Assembly: GCA_045577735.1 (NCBI GenBank)
Contig: JAZNIY010000027.1
Coordinates: forward strand, 1-64,000
Direction: 5' to 3'
Origin: Stercoripulliclostridium_A sp045577735
Lineage (GTDB): Bacteria; Bacillota; Clostridia; Christensenellales; DTU072
DNA length: 64,000 nucleotides
The position numbers and the translations under genes were made by a program. The first letter of the stretch is position 1; every line of letters starts with the position of its first letter. Below are positions 7,860-16,035 of this stretch, one piece after another. The notes under the pieces were generated by a model that had not been told where the DNA came from, made no database searches, and saw only the letters and a program-made list of their open reading frames with translations.

Positions 7860-7917
7860 TGTCGAATTTTGTAAAAAAATATTTGGATGTAAAACTAAGC
7901 CGTTTTAGTGGTCGAAA
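7860..7917 (+). promoter_or_regulatory. 0A-box-like sites
   Basis: TGTCGAA at 7860-7866 is an exact match to the known Spo0A-box core, and GGTCGAAAAA near 7910-7919 is a close variant. Both lie in the divergent region between the spo0A-like gene and the deo operon, 40-95 bp upstream of the regulator's -35. Autoregulation, or control of the deo operon, is inferred. Confidence 0.5.
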
Positions 7918-7942
7918 AAGGGCTTATTTGGAGTATTGGGTA

Positions 7943-7971
7943 TTGACGATATTGTAATATTGTTATAAAAT
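7943..7971 (+). promoter_or_regulatory. Promoter of the deo operon, apparently leaderless
   Basis: TTGACG (7943-7948), a 17-bp spacer and TAAAAT (7966-7971). The pdp ATG is at 7978, about where transcription would start, and no Shine-Dalgarno sequence precedes it. Confidence 0.65.
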
Positions 7972-7977
7972 AGTATT

Positions 7978-9276
7978 ATGAGAACTTTCGATATTATTAA
8001 GAAAAAAAGAGACGGCCTAGAGCTGAGCCAAGAAGAAATAAACTTTATTATTTCGGGCGCAGTTGATGGCAGTGTACCAGACTACCAAGTTTCTGCCTTT
8101 TTGATGGCGGTATACTTTAAAGGTATGAGCGTGCGTGAAACGCGCGACCTTACTTTTGCAATTAGAGATAGTGGCCCTCGTTTGGATTTTACTAGGGTTA
8201 ACGGACTTCGCGTAGATAAACATTCTACGGGTGGCGTGGGTGACAAGACTTCGCTAGTTGTATGTCCCATAGTCGCATCCCTTGGGTTGAAGGTGGCGAA
8301 AATGAGTGGGCGTGGCCTAGGTCACACCGGTGGCACCATAGATAAACTTCTTTCCATTCCGGGGTTTGACGTAGATATTGAGGAAGAAAAATTCATTGAT
8401 ATCGTAAACAAAACGGGCATAGCAATAGTGGGACAAAGCAAGGGGCTTGCGCCTGCGGACAAGATCCTTTATGCCCTTAGGGACGTTACTGCAACGATAG
8501 ATAGTTTGCCTCTCATAGTAAGCTCCATAATGGGGAAAAAACTTTGCGCTGACGATGACGTTATAGTGCTAGACGTAAAGTGTGGAAGTGGCGCGTTTAT
8601 GAAAACCGTGGAGCAAGCTGAAGAGTTAGCAAGCGCAATGGTAGAAATAGGCAAGAGTGCAGGTAAGCGCGTACGTGCGCTAATAACCGATATGGACGTT
8701 CCACTTGGTAGCAATATTGGTAACGCCCTTGAAGTTATAGAGGCTGTCGAGACTTTGAAAGGTAGGGGCGCCGACGACTTTGAAGAGATATGCCTTGCTT
8801 TAGCGAGCCACATTTTAGAGCTTTCCGGGAAGGGGACTTACGAGAATTGCTACGAAATGGCAAAGGACAGCATAAAGAGTGGAAAGGCTCTAGCAAAACT
8901 AAAAGAAATGGTGGTTGCACAAGGTGGCGACGTCAGCGTTATTGACGACGTTAGCTTGTTTGAAAAGGCAACTATTAGTCACGAAGTTCTTGCGGAGAAA
9001 GAGGGATATATTAGGCGCATAGATACCGAAGCTTACGGCGTTGCAAGCTTGACGCTTGGTGCAGGCAGAAACGTTCAAGACGATCCCATAGATTATTCTG
9101 CAGGCATAGTTCTTTGTAAAAAGACTGGAGATAAGGTTTCCAAAGGCGACGTTTTAGCAACCTTATATACCAACAATGCAAAATCAATATCCGGAGCAGA
9201 AAAGATTATTCTTTCGGCAACGGAGATAGGTGATAAAAAAGAAAATACGCCTTTAATAATAAAGGTAATAGGATAG
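7978..9276 (+). CDS. pdp: Pyrimidine-nucleoside (thymidine) phosphorylase
   Basis: 432 residues, normal family length. It phosphorolyses thymidine, deoxyuridine or uridine to base plus (deoxy)ribose-1-phosphate. The N-terminal MRTFDIIKKKRDGLELS aligns with the usual start of the family. The phosphate- and nucleoside-binding motifs are KHSTGGVGD and KMSGRGLGHTGGTIDK, and the C-terminal alpha/beta lobe carries LGAGR. It is the first gene of pdp-deoC-deoD-deoB, which together send deoxynucleosides into glycolysis. The ATG lacks a ribosome site and sits 6 bases after the -10. Confidence 0.94.
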   Translation: MRTFDIIKKKRDGLELSQEEINFIISGAVDGSVPDYQVSAFLMAVYFKGMSVRETRDLTFAIRDSGPRLDFTRVNGLRVDKHSTGGVGDKTSLVVCPIVASLGLKVAKMSGRGLGHTGGTIDKLLSIPGFDVDIEEEKFIDIVNKTGIAIVGQSKGLAPADKILYALRDVTATIDSLPLIVSSIMGKKLCADDDVIVLDVKCGSGAFMKTVEQAEELASAMVEIGKSAGKRVRALITDMDVPLGSNIGNALEVIEAVETLKGRGADDFEEICLALASHILELSGKGTYENCYEMAKDSIKSGKALAKLKEMVVAQGGDVSVIDDVSLFEKATISHEVLAEKEGYIRRIDTEAYGVASLTLGAGRNVQDDPIDYSAGIVLCKKTGDKVSKGDVLATLYTNNAKSISGAEKIILSATEIGDKKENTPLIIKVIG

Positions 9277-9283
9277 GTGAAAT

Positions 9284-9934
9284 ATGGATATTAACGTAAT
9301 TTTATCAAAATGTGATCATACTTTACTAGCTCAAACTTCAACTTGGGCCCAAATTAAAGACATCTGCGACGATGGCATGAAGTACAAAACGGCATCGGTT
9401 TGCATCCCCCCGTCATTTGTAAAAAGAGCAAAAGAATACGTGGGCGACAATCTACAAATTTGCACGGTTATAGGCTTCCCAAACGGATATAACACCACCG
9501 AGTGTAAAGTTTTTGAAACTAAGGATGCCGTACAAAACGGAGCAGACGAAATCGATATGGTTATTAACATCGGCGAATTAAAGGCCGGTAATAACGATTA
9601 CGTTTTGAACGAGATTAAAGCTATAAAAGAAGCTTGTGGTGGCGCGCTACTAAAGGTTATCATCGAAACCTGCTTGCTTACCGATGAGGAAAAGATTACT
9701 ATGTGCCGTCTTGTTACCGAAGCTGGCGCCGAGTACATCAAGACTTCAACGGGATTCTCTAAAGCAGGAGCAACGCGCGAAGACATCAAGTTGTTTAGCG
9801 AAAACGTTGGCCCTAACGTTAAGATGAAGGCAGCGGGTGGCATAAGTAGTATTCAAGACGCAGAAGACTTTATCAACCTTGGTGCAAGCAGACTAGGCAC
9901 AAGCCGTATTGTGAAAATTGTAAAAGAGAAATAG
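9284..9934 (+). CDS. deoC: Deoxyribose-phosphate aldolase
   Basis: A 216-residue class I aldolase that splits 2-deoxyribose-5-phosphate into acetaldehyde and glyceraldehyde-3-phosphate. The Schiff-base lysine is K153 in YIKTSTGFS, the second conserved lysine is K182 in VKMKAAGGIS, and D91 lies in EIDMVIN. It follows pdp by 7 bases, and deoD follows after 9. It receives deoxyribose-5-phosphate made by the DeoB mutase encoded two genes downstream. Confidence 0.96.
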   Translation: MDINVILSKCDHTLLAQTSTWAQIKDICDDGMKYKTASVCIPPSFVKRAKEYVGDNLQICTVIGFPNGYNTTECKVFETKDAVQNGADEIDMVINIGELKAGNNDYVLNEIKAIKEACGGALLKVIIETCLLTDEEKITMCRLVTEAGAEYIKTSTGFSKAGATREDIKLFSENVGPNVKMKAAGGISSIQDAEDFINLGASRLGTSRIVKIVKEK

Positions 9935-9943
9935 GAGGACAAT

Positions 9944-10651
9944 ATGATACCTACACCACATATAACAGCCAAAGAAGGCGATTTTGCTAAAACCGTATTA
10001 ATGCCAGGCGATCCCAAGCGTGCAAAATTTATTGCAGAAAACTTTCTTGAAAATGCAGTATTGGTTAACGACGTAAGAGGCGTAAACGGCTACACCGGTT
10101 ACTATAAAGGTAAAAGAGTGTCAGTTATGGCATCTGGTATGGGACAACCCAGCATTGGCATATATTCTTATGAGCTTTATGCATTCTATGGCGTAGAAAA
10201 TATTATTCGCGTTGGTAGTTGTGGTTCTTTCCACAAAGATCTTCACGCACGTGATATCATTATTGCCATGGGCGCTTGCACAAATGGCAACTACGCATCA
10301 CAATATAGACTTCCCGGCACCTTTGCCCCCATAGCCGATTATTCACTTGTTGAAAAGGCAGTTAATGCTTGCAAGGACAAGGGTGTAAACTTTATGGTAG
10401 GCAACATTTTGTCAAGTGACACCTTCTATGACGATGCTAATTCAGGTATGGATTGGGCAAAGATGGGCGTTCTTGGTGTAGAAATGGAGTCGGCAGCGTT
10501 GTATTGTAATGCAGCAAGATTGGGAAAAAAGGCACTTTGTATTTGTACCGTTAGTGATTCTTTCATATATCCTGAAGAAAACACAACGGCAGAGGAAAGA
10601 CAAAATTCCTTTACTACCATGATGGAAATAGCATTGGAGATAGCTGAATAA
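9944..10651 (+). CDS. deoD: Purine-nucleoside phosphorylase, DeoD type
   Basis: 235 residues, matching the hexameric DeoD family. It cleaves purine (deoxy)nucleosides with phosphate. Motifs are the N-terminal TPHITAKEGDFA, the phosphate loop MPGDPKRAKFIAE, RVGSCGSF, and GVEMESAALY, whose glutamates bind the ribose; VSDSF corresponds to the catalytic Asp region. A strong AGGAGG precedes the ATG. Its last base is the first base of deoB (ATGA-type overlap), so the two are translationally coupled. Confidence 0.95.
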   Translation: MIPTPHITAKEGDFAKTVLMPGDPKRAKFIAENFLENAVLVNDVRGVNGYTGYYKGKRVSVMASGMGQPSIGIYSYELYAFYGVENIIRVGSCGSFHKDLHARDIIIAMGACTNGNYASQYRLPGTFAPIADYSLVEKAVNACKDKGVNFMVGNILSSDTFYDDANSGMDWAKMGVLGVEMESAALYCNAARLGKKALCICTVSDSFIYPEENTTAEERQNSFTTMMEIALEIAE

Positions 10652-11814
10652 TGAAAAGGGTGTTTATTATCGTTCTTGATAGCCTAGGTATAGGTGCGCT
10701 ACCCGATGCGGTAGCTTTTGGTGATGCCGATGCCAATACTTTCAAGGTGGTAAGCAGTCATCCAAAATGCGTTATACCTAACTTAACGGAACTAGGAATT
10801 TTTAACATTAACGGCGTAATGGGCGAAAAGGTTAGTGCGCCCAAGGCTAGCTTTGCAAGGCTGGGAGAGCTAAGTAAGGGTAAGGATACTACGATTGGTC
10901 ACTGGGAGATGGCGGGGCTTGTTTCCGACAGCCCACTTCCCACCTACCCTGATGGCTTCCCACAAGAGATAATCGAGGAATTTGAAAAGCGTACCGGAAG
11001 AAAGGTTCTTTGTAACAAGCCCTATTCCGGCACCGAAGTAATTAAAGATTATGGTCGCGAGCACATTGAAAGTGGCGCGCTAATCGTTTATACTTCTGCA
11101 GACTCCGTATTCCAAATTGCAGCGCATGAAGATTACGTACCCGTGCCGGAGCTTTATAAGTATTGCGAAATTGCTCGCGAATTGCTTGTCGGTGAACACG
11201 GAGTGGGTAGAATTATTGCCCGTCCCTTTAACGGCGATTATCCCTTTACCAGAACGGCAAATAGGCATGATTATTCCCTTTTGCCCCCAAAAGACACGAT
11301 GTTGGACCTAATCAAGAAAGCGGGGCTAGACGTTGTTTCTGTTGGCAAAATAGTGGACATCTTTGCAGGTAAGGGTATTACCGAAAGTTACAGAACGAAG
11401 TCTAACGACGATGGTATGCGTGTAGCGATTGAACTACTCGATAAAGACTTCAATGGTTTGTGTTTTGTTAATTTGGTGGACTTTGATATGAAGTTTGGGC
11501 ACCGTAATGACGTTGCAGGTTATGCAAACGCACTTGCCGAGTTTGACGTTGCGCTTGGTAAGTTTATTCCTAAAATGGGCAATGACGACGTACTAATAAT
11601 CACCGCTGATCACGGCTGTGATCCCGTTACCCCCTCAACCGACCATTCGCGTGAGTACGTACCCGTGCTAGTTTATGGTAATGAAATAAAGGCGGGCGTC
11701 GACCTTGGTACTAGAGCAAGTTTTAGTGACATTTCCGCAACGGTGTTGGAGATGCTGGGAATTGACCAAGAAAAGACCAACGGACTGAGCTTTCTGGACA
11801 AAATTAAGAAATAA
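10651..11814 (+). CDS. deoB: Phosphopentomutase
   Basis: A 387-residue alkaline-phosphatase-superfamily enzyme that converts (deoxy)ribose-1-phosphate to the 5-phosphate. Metal-binding motifs are DSLGIGALPDA at the N-terminus, DTTIGHWEMAG (phosphorylated threonine region), TADHGCDP and TDHSREYVP. It connects the two phosphorylases of the operon to DeoC. It starts on the stop of deoD and ends 2 bases before the next gene. Confidence 0.96.
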   Translation: MKRVFIIVLDSLGIGALPDAVAFGDADANTFKVVSSHPKCVIPNLTELGIFNINGVMGEKVSAPKASFARLGELSKGKDTTIGHWEMAGLVSDSPLPTYPDGFPQEIIEEFEKRTGRKVLCNKPYSGTEVIKDYGREHIESGALIVYTSADSVFQIAAHEDYVPVPELYKYCEIARELLVGEHGVGRIIARPFNGDYPFTRTANRHDYSLLPPKDTMLDLIKKAGLDVVSVGKIVDIFAGKGITESYRTKSNDDGMRVAIELLDKDFNGLCFVNLVDFDMKFGHRNDVAGYANALAEFDVALGKFIPKMGNDDVLIITADHGCDPVTPSTDHSREYVPVLVYGNEIKAGVDLGTRASFSDISATVLEMLGIDQEKTNGLSFLDKIKK

Positions 11815-11816
11815 CA

Positions 11817-12563
11817 ATGAATAAATTTTACGAAAAGAACGAAATATGGTTTGCAGTAATCTGGATAGTCGTTTACGTCGTAGGCGCCTCTCTTGCAGAT
11901 ATGCTGTCGGGAATGGTTGGTGTGGAAAAGAGCATAACGCTTCCCTTCCTCATCTTGCTTTCCGCATTTTTCGTTGTTTGGATATTTAAAAGCAACCTAA
12001 AGGATAAGTATGGACTTTGTAAGCCCATTGGAAAGGTAAAGAATTATCTTTTCTATATTCCACTTTTAGTGCTCGTATCCATAAATTTTTGGTTTGGTGT
12101 AAAACTTAATTATTCTCCCCTTGAAAGTACGTTATACGCCGTTAGTATGCTACTCGTAGGCTTCGTGGAAGAAATCATATTCCGTGGTTTACTCTTTAAA
12201 GCTATTGCTAAAGAAAACGTAAAGGTGGCAATCATAGTAAGTAGTGTAACCTTTGGGATAGGGCATATTATCAATCTTATATCAAGTGGTGGAGAAAATA
12301 TACTTTCTAATCTCTTGCAAGTATGTTACGCAATGGCTGTCGGCTTCATGTTTGTTGTTATGTTCTATCGTGGTAAGTCACTTATCCCTTGCATAATAAC
12401 CCATAGCTTGGTTAATGCTTGCTCCACCTTCCAAAACGTGACGGCAGTTCAAGGTAGTTACCTAGAGATAATAGAGGCGGGTGTTATAATAGTGGTTGCA
12501 ATTGTGTACGCAATCGTATTATGGCGCACGTTACCTAAAAGGGAAGAGGAACTTGCGGGATAA
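11817..12563 (+). CDS. CPBP family intramembrane metalloprotease
   Basis: A 248-residue polytopic protein with the three CPBP/Abi (type II CAAX protease-like) motifs: E118-E119-x3-R123 (EEIIFRG), H150 (FGIGH) and H196 (HSLVNA). In bacteria such proteins process peptides or give immunity to bacteriocins; the substrate here is unknown. It is the fifth gene of the deo transcription unit, directly after deoB, with no biochemical reason visible for the linkage. Confidence 0.85.
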   Translation: MNKFYEKNEIWFAVIWIVVYVVGASLADMLSGMVGVEKSITLPFLILLSAFFVVWIFKSNLKDKYGLCKPIGKVKNYLFYIPLLVLVSINFWFGVKLNYSPLESTLYAVSMLLVGFVEEIIFRGLLFKAIAKENVKVAIIVSSVTFGIGHIINLISSGGENILSNLLQVCYAMAVGFMFVVMFYRGKSLIPCIITHSLVNACSTFQNVTAVQGSYLEIIEAGVIIVVAIVYAIVLWRTLPKREEELAG

Positions 12564-12572
12564 GGAGATAAT

Positions 12573-13082
12573 ATGAAAAAGATAGCAGTCGTATTAATTG
12601 TAGCATTACTATGTTTAGTTTGTATTCCAATTTATGCTTGTGATCCTTTGTACTATCAAATGAAAGACACCGGCGTGCTGGATGACGAGATTGTAAGCGT
12701 TCAACTAATACGATATGACAATCCAAAGCAAAAAGCGTTTAAATTATGGGCGCAAATGGGTACGCGAAAACTAAAAACTTTCAACCTTGAAAAAATGGAG
12801 GTTGTTGAAACTTTAAGTGAAGACCAAATACCCAATCTATTATTGGAATTGGGTGAACTTGAAACTTTGGGAGAGTACTATACCTACGATTCTCCCCAAG
12901 GAGAGTGTTTGAAACTTAATTATTCCAATGGTAATTTTTTAATTATTTGGGGTGATGCTCAAAAAGGAAGTTACGTTGGGACCTATTCCCCGGAAGGAAA
13001 TGTGGTATCTTACGTCGGAGCTATTGATTTCTTGGACAAATATGCCGATATAGTCGAGAATTATTTTAAACTCAAAGCATAA
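12573..13082 (+). CDS. Small putative lipoprotein of unknown function
   Basis: 169 residues with an N-terminal signal sequence that ends in a plausible lipobox (IYAC, C23), followed by a mixed alpha/beta mature part without a recognisable domain. It follows the CPBP protease gene with a good AAGGAG site and is the last gene of the deo unit, before a strong terminator. I do not recognise its family. Confidence 0.6.
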   Translation: MKKIAVVLIVALLCLVCIPIYACDPLYYQMKDTGVLDDEIVSVQLIRYDNPKQKAFKLWAQMGTRKLKTFNLEKMEVVETLSEDQIPNLLLELGELETLGEYYTYDSPQGECLKLNYSNGNFLIIWGDAQKGSYVGTYSPEGNVVSYVGAIDFLDKYADIVENYFKLKA

Positions 13083-13084
13083 TA

Positions 13085-13107
13085 AAAGAGCCGTTTGGCT
13101 CTTTTTG
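13085..13107. terminator. Bidirectional terminator of the deo unit and cyuA
   Basis: AAAAGAGCC, a short GTTT loop and GGCTCTTTTT, lying between convergent genes. T-rich ends on both strands let it serve the rightward deo transcript and the leftward cysteine desulfidase gene. Confidence 0.8.
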
Positions 13108-13109
13108 TT

Positions 13110-14384
13110 TTAATCGTCTATCATTATGCTTATTATTTCTTTGTCCGTTTCTTTCATGCCAACGTAGGCTAGGCGAGAGATGGATTTTATCGTTGCTTCT
13201 ACGCCTTGTTTAACAATGCCGTCACCTGCGTAAAATTCGCAGTCGTGATAGTACATATCCATGCCGAGTAGACCACTTTCAACTGCAAGAGCTATCTTTG
13301 CAGCACAGCTTGCTTTGGCTCCGTCACAAATAATACCACTTGAAGAGGCTAGTGCGTTCACAAGAGTGTGAGCAATGGCTTCGAATTTGCCACCACGGAG
13401 GTAAACGATGCCACAAGCGGCGGCGGCACCGGCCGAGATAACGCCACAATAGGCTGAGAGCGTGCCAATGCCCGTTTTGAGGTGGATTGTTATTAGGTTT
13501 GACAAAGTGAGCGCGCGCAGTAAAACTTCGCGTTCTACGCCCAAATGTGAGGCGTAAACAATAACCGGTATAGAGGTGGTCATTCCTTGGTTGCCGGAGC
13601 CACTGTTAATAATAACGGGAAGTTCGCATCCGTTCATTCTGGCATCGGAGCCTGCAGCGGCATAAGCCTTAGCACGCACCTTGATATTTTTGGGGTCGCT
13701 AGAAAGGTATACCTTGCCAATATTTGCTCCGTAATCGTTTGTCAGACCTTCTTCTGCAATTGCCATATTGCATTCTATTTGCCTTTCTATCACCTCTCTG
13801 ATATCTTCTATTTTTACGTTGTCGGCAAATTCTATAATACTTTCTATGGAAAGGGAGCTTCTGTCCGCTTGTTTTTTTGGAATTGCCTTGTCGTTTGCAA
13901 ACAAGACCTCGTCGTCAAGTTTTAATAAAGCAACGTTGGTGTGGTCGCCGACAAGCTTTATGTATGCAACGTGAGAGGGGGAATATAAAGTAACTGCAAT
14001 TTCAAAAATTTCATCGGAGCAAGAGCGTTTTACTTCAATTGGGAACGTTTGTAGGAACTTTGCAACGATGGGAGCCTCTTCTTCTTTGATTTCGGAAAGA
14101 ACGGAAAGCTCTTTTTCGTGTTTACCAAGAGCAATACCAGCAGCAAGTGCGGCTTCTATACCTTTTAGGCCACAAGTGTTGGGGACGGTTACGCTCTTAA
14201 CGTTTTTAACGATGTTTCCACTTACTTCAATTAGTGCGCGAGTGGGGGACTCGCCCGTCTTGTCGAGTACCGATCTAACCTTTGCGCCGGCATAGGCAAT
14301 AGCTGCGGGTTCGGTACAGCCCATAGCAGGAACGAGTTCTTCTTTTAGTATCTGTAAAAATAAATTATACTTCGTATTTTCCAT
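13110..14384 (-). CDS. cyuA: L-cysteine desulfidase / serine dehydratase alpha family (UPF0597)
   Basis: A 424-residue protein of the COG3681/UPF0597 family, which degrades L-cysteine to pyruvate, ammonia and sulfide with a [4Fe-4S] cluster. Family motifs are MGCTEPAAIAYAGAK near the N-terminus, SGSGNQGMTTSIPV, and IICDGAKASCAAK, whose cysteines together with that of MGCTEP are the likely cluster ligands. It is a monocistronic minus-strand gene with its own promoter. The symbol follows the E. coli name and is by family only; serine as substrate is not excluded. Confidence 0.85.
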   Translation of the reverse strand: MENTKYNLFLQILKEELVPAMGCTEPAAIAYAGAKVRSVLDKTGESPTRALIEVSGNIVKNVKSVTVPNTCGLKGIEAALAAGIALGKHEKELSVLSEIKEEEAPIVAKFLQTFPIEVKRSCSDEIFEIAVTLYSPSHVAYIKLVGDHTNVALLKLDDEVLFANDKAIPKKQADRSSLSIESIIEFADNVKIEDIREVIERQIECNMAIAEEGLTNDYGANIGKVYLSSDPKNIKVRAKAYAAAGSDARMNGCELPVIINSGSGNQGMTTSIPVIVYASHLGVEREVLLRALTLSNLITIHLKTGIGTLSAYCGVISAGAAAACGIVYLRGGKFEAIAHTLVNALASSSGIICDGAKASCAAKIALAVESGLLGMDMYYHDCEFYAGDGIVKQGVEATIKSISRLAYVGMKETDKEIISIMIDD

Positions 14385-14411
14385 AGTTTAGCCCTTGTAG
14401 AGTTATGATTT

Positions 14412-14440
14412 ATTATAGCATTTATACCATAAAATTGCAA
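14412..14440 (-). promoter_or_regulatory. Promoter of the cysteine desulfidase gene
   Basis: On the minus strand, TTGCAA (14440-14435), a 17-bp spacer and TATAAT (14417-14412), about 28 bases upstream of the start codon. Confidence 0.78.
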
Positions 14441-14534
14441 TGCCAAGTAAGCATAAAAAATAAGATAAAAAAGTTGTAAAAATTTACCGTTATTTTGTTG
14501 CTTTTTTTTCGATAAGGTGGTATAACTAGTTGAA

Positions 14535-14613
14535 GCCAAATGATTATTACCACAAACTTTATGTTACCCACCTTTTTTTTTAGTCCTTACCCCTCCGGTA
14601 GCAATCATTTGGC
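14535..14613. repeat. Unassigned long inverted repeat
   Basis: GCCAAATGATT (14535-14545) is an exact inverse match of AATCATTTGGC (14603-14613). Inside it TACC (14548-14551) faces GGTA (14597-14600), so a 15-bp stem with small bulges encloses about 45 bases. It lies upstream of the cyuA promoter and outside both flanking transcripts as I read them. It could be a small RNA, an operator cluster or a mobile-repeat remnant. Confidence 0.5.
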
Positions 14614-14628
14614 CCTTTTAAAAAACAA

Positions 14629-14662
14629 AATCCCCGCTAAAATTTTTAGGCGGGGATTTTTA
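14629..14662. terminator. Terminator of the acyltransferase gene
   Basis: AATCCCCGC and GCGGGGATT form a 9-bp GC-rich stem around a 12-base A/T loop, with T-rich tails on both strands. It lies just past the stop of the leftward acyltransferase gene. Confidence 0.8.
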
Positions 14663-14677
14663 TTGTTATAAAGTTTT

Positions 14678-15961
14678 TTAATATGCAAAATCTTTAATTT
14701 CCTGAATTACGTCTTTTATAAAGACGTGGAAAATTTTTGCGTCTTCGTCATTGCCACGAATGCCAACCGAGAAGGTTATTTCATTTTGGAAAGTCGTGAG
14801 TGCAAGTTGCATATAGGGCTTGTACTTTATGGCACCCGAGTAGAAAGCGTCAACCAAAGTTAAGCCGTTAAAACCAAACTCGCTAGGGTTAATTATTCCT
14901 ATGTTCGACATGCCGATATAGGGATTGGTATAGCCCATTCTAATTGCAATTTCGGAAATAAAATGGGGGAATATTGCATATGCAAGCTTTAGTAGAGGAA
15001 GGGAGTATAAACCGGTAAATTTATCCTCTTTTGCACCTTTTAGAGCCTCTTGTATTTTCCTAATGGTATCGGCCATCGTTGCTCCTACGTCAGGGGATAT
15101 AGTGCAAGGCATAAAACCAATCATATTAGTTAACCCAAGAGATTTTCCACCCGTGTAACGACGTAGGTCGTACATACAAGGAACGGTGATGGTTTCTTTG
15201 CGTCCTACGTGATTGTATAGAGCGCGGAAATAGGCTGCGAGCAGTACGTCGTTTATGGTTGCGCCCATAGACTTACCTTTTGCTTTCATTGCTAGGAAGT
15301 CATCACGGCACAATTTTTCACGCACGAGCCTACATTTTTCGCTACCATCGTCTTGAGCAAAGGGGAAGGTAACCTTGTTTTCTACGGTAGAGATGTTTTT
15401 GTAAAGGCCTTTTGCGATTTTTTGGTCTTCGGGGGGGAGTTCGTAGTATACTTGATCGGCACATCTTGTTCCCTTTTTGATTTCGGGAGCGATAACGCCG
15501 GTTTCTTTGTATTTGTTGTAGGTTTCCACAACTTTCATATTAAGATAGCGCATATCGGAGCCGTCAAAACACATATGGTTAACAACGGTTGCGAGAATAT
15601 CTTTGCCATTTGAACGGATTATGCAGGCTCTCATTTGAACTTTGCCGTCAGCAGGCACGGTATAGCCCATAAAATGGTCAAGTTCTTTTTCCGGGTCATC
15701 GGTTTCGATGAGGGTGAAGAAATCACTTGCCGAAAAAGTCTCGTTCAAGGTCCAATAAGGCTTTATAAAATTGTTGTGATAGGTGCTGTGTAGTACGGGA
15801 ATTTCTTTAATTACAGCCTCGTAAACTTGTGCTAAAGCCACTTCATCTATCGTGCCGTCATAGTAATAGGCGGCGTGCATTGTACGATTGTAGTATGCAC
15901 GGAAAAGATATTGCATCTTATCCCACATTTCGGCTTTGTAGATTTTTTTAGTGTTTGACAT
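14678..15961 (-). CDS. Condensation/WS-DGAT-fold acyltransferase of unknown substrate
   Basis: 427 residues. It has the CAT-superfamily active-site motif as NHMCFDG (H129, D133, G134; the usual first histidine is asparagine but the catalytic second one is kept). The second half has GATINDVLLAAYFRAL, typical of WS/DGAT and alcohol acyltransferases. SNIGI and FSVGIRGN near the C-terminus resemble the tunnel-closing strands. It probably transfers an acyl group to an alcohol or amine; no carrier-protein or NRPS genes are nearby. It lies 75 bases downstream of the giant MBG protein gene on the same strand. Confidence 0.72.
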   Translation of the reverse strand: MSNTKKIYKAEMWDKMQYLFRAYYNRTMHAAYYYDGTIDEVALAQVYEAVIKEIPVLHSTYHNNFIKPYWTLNETFSASDFFTLIETDDPEKELDHFMGYTVPADGKVQMRACIIRSNGKDILATVVNHMCFDGSDMRYLNMKVVETYNKYKETGVIAPEIKKGTRCADQVYYELPPEDQKIAKGLYKNISTVENKVTFPFAQDDGSEKCRLVREKLCRDDFLAMKAKGKSMGATINDVLLAAYFRALYNHVGRKETITVPCMYDLRRYTGGKSLGLTNMIGFMPCTISPDVGATMADTIRKIQEALKGAKEDKFTGLYSLPLLKLAYAIFPHFISEIAIRMGYTNPYIGMSNIGIINPSEFGFNGLTLVDAFYSGAIKYKPYMQLALTTFQNEITFSVGIRGNDEDAKIFHVFIKDVIQEIKDFAY

Positions 15962-15989
15962 TTTTAGTACTCCATAGTAAGAAAATGAA

Positions 15990-16009
15990 AGGGGAACTTG
16001 CGTTCCCCT
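15990..16009 (-). terminator. Hairpin after the MBG protein gene
   Basis: AGGGGAAC, a short loop and GTTCCCCT form an 8-bp stem between the MBG gene stop and the acyltransferase start. The minus-strand tail is only moderately T-rich (TTTCATTTTC), so it may be a partial terminator that allows some read-through. Confidence 0.55.
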
Positions 16010-16035
16010 CGGTGATTATTGTTTGGGGTGCGGTA

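Noticed and set aside
14535..14613. T-box or cysteine/serine-responsive riboswitch for cyuA
   Set aside because: There is no T-box core, and the element sits upstream of the cyuA promoter rather than in its leader.
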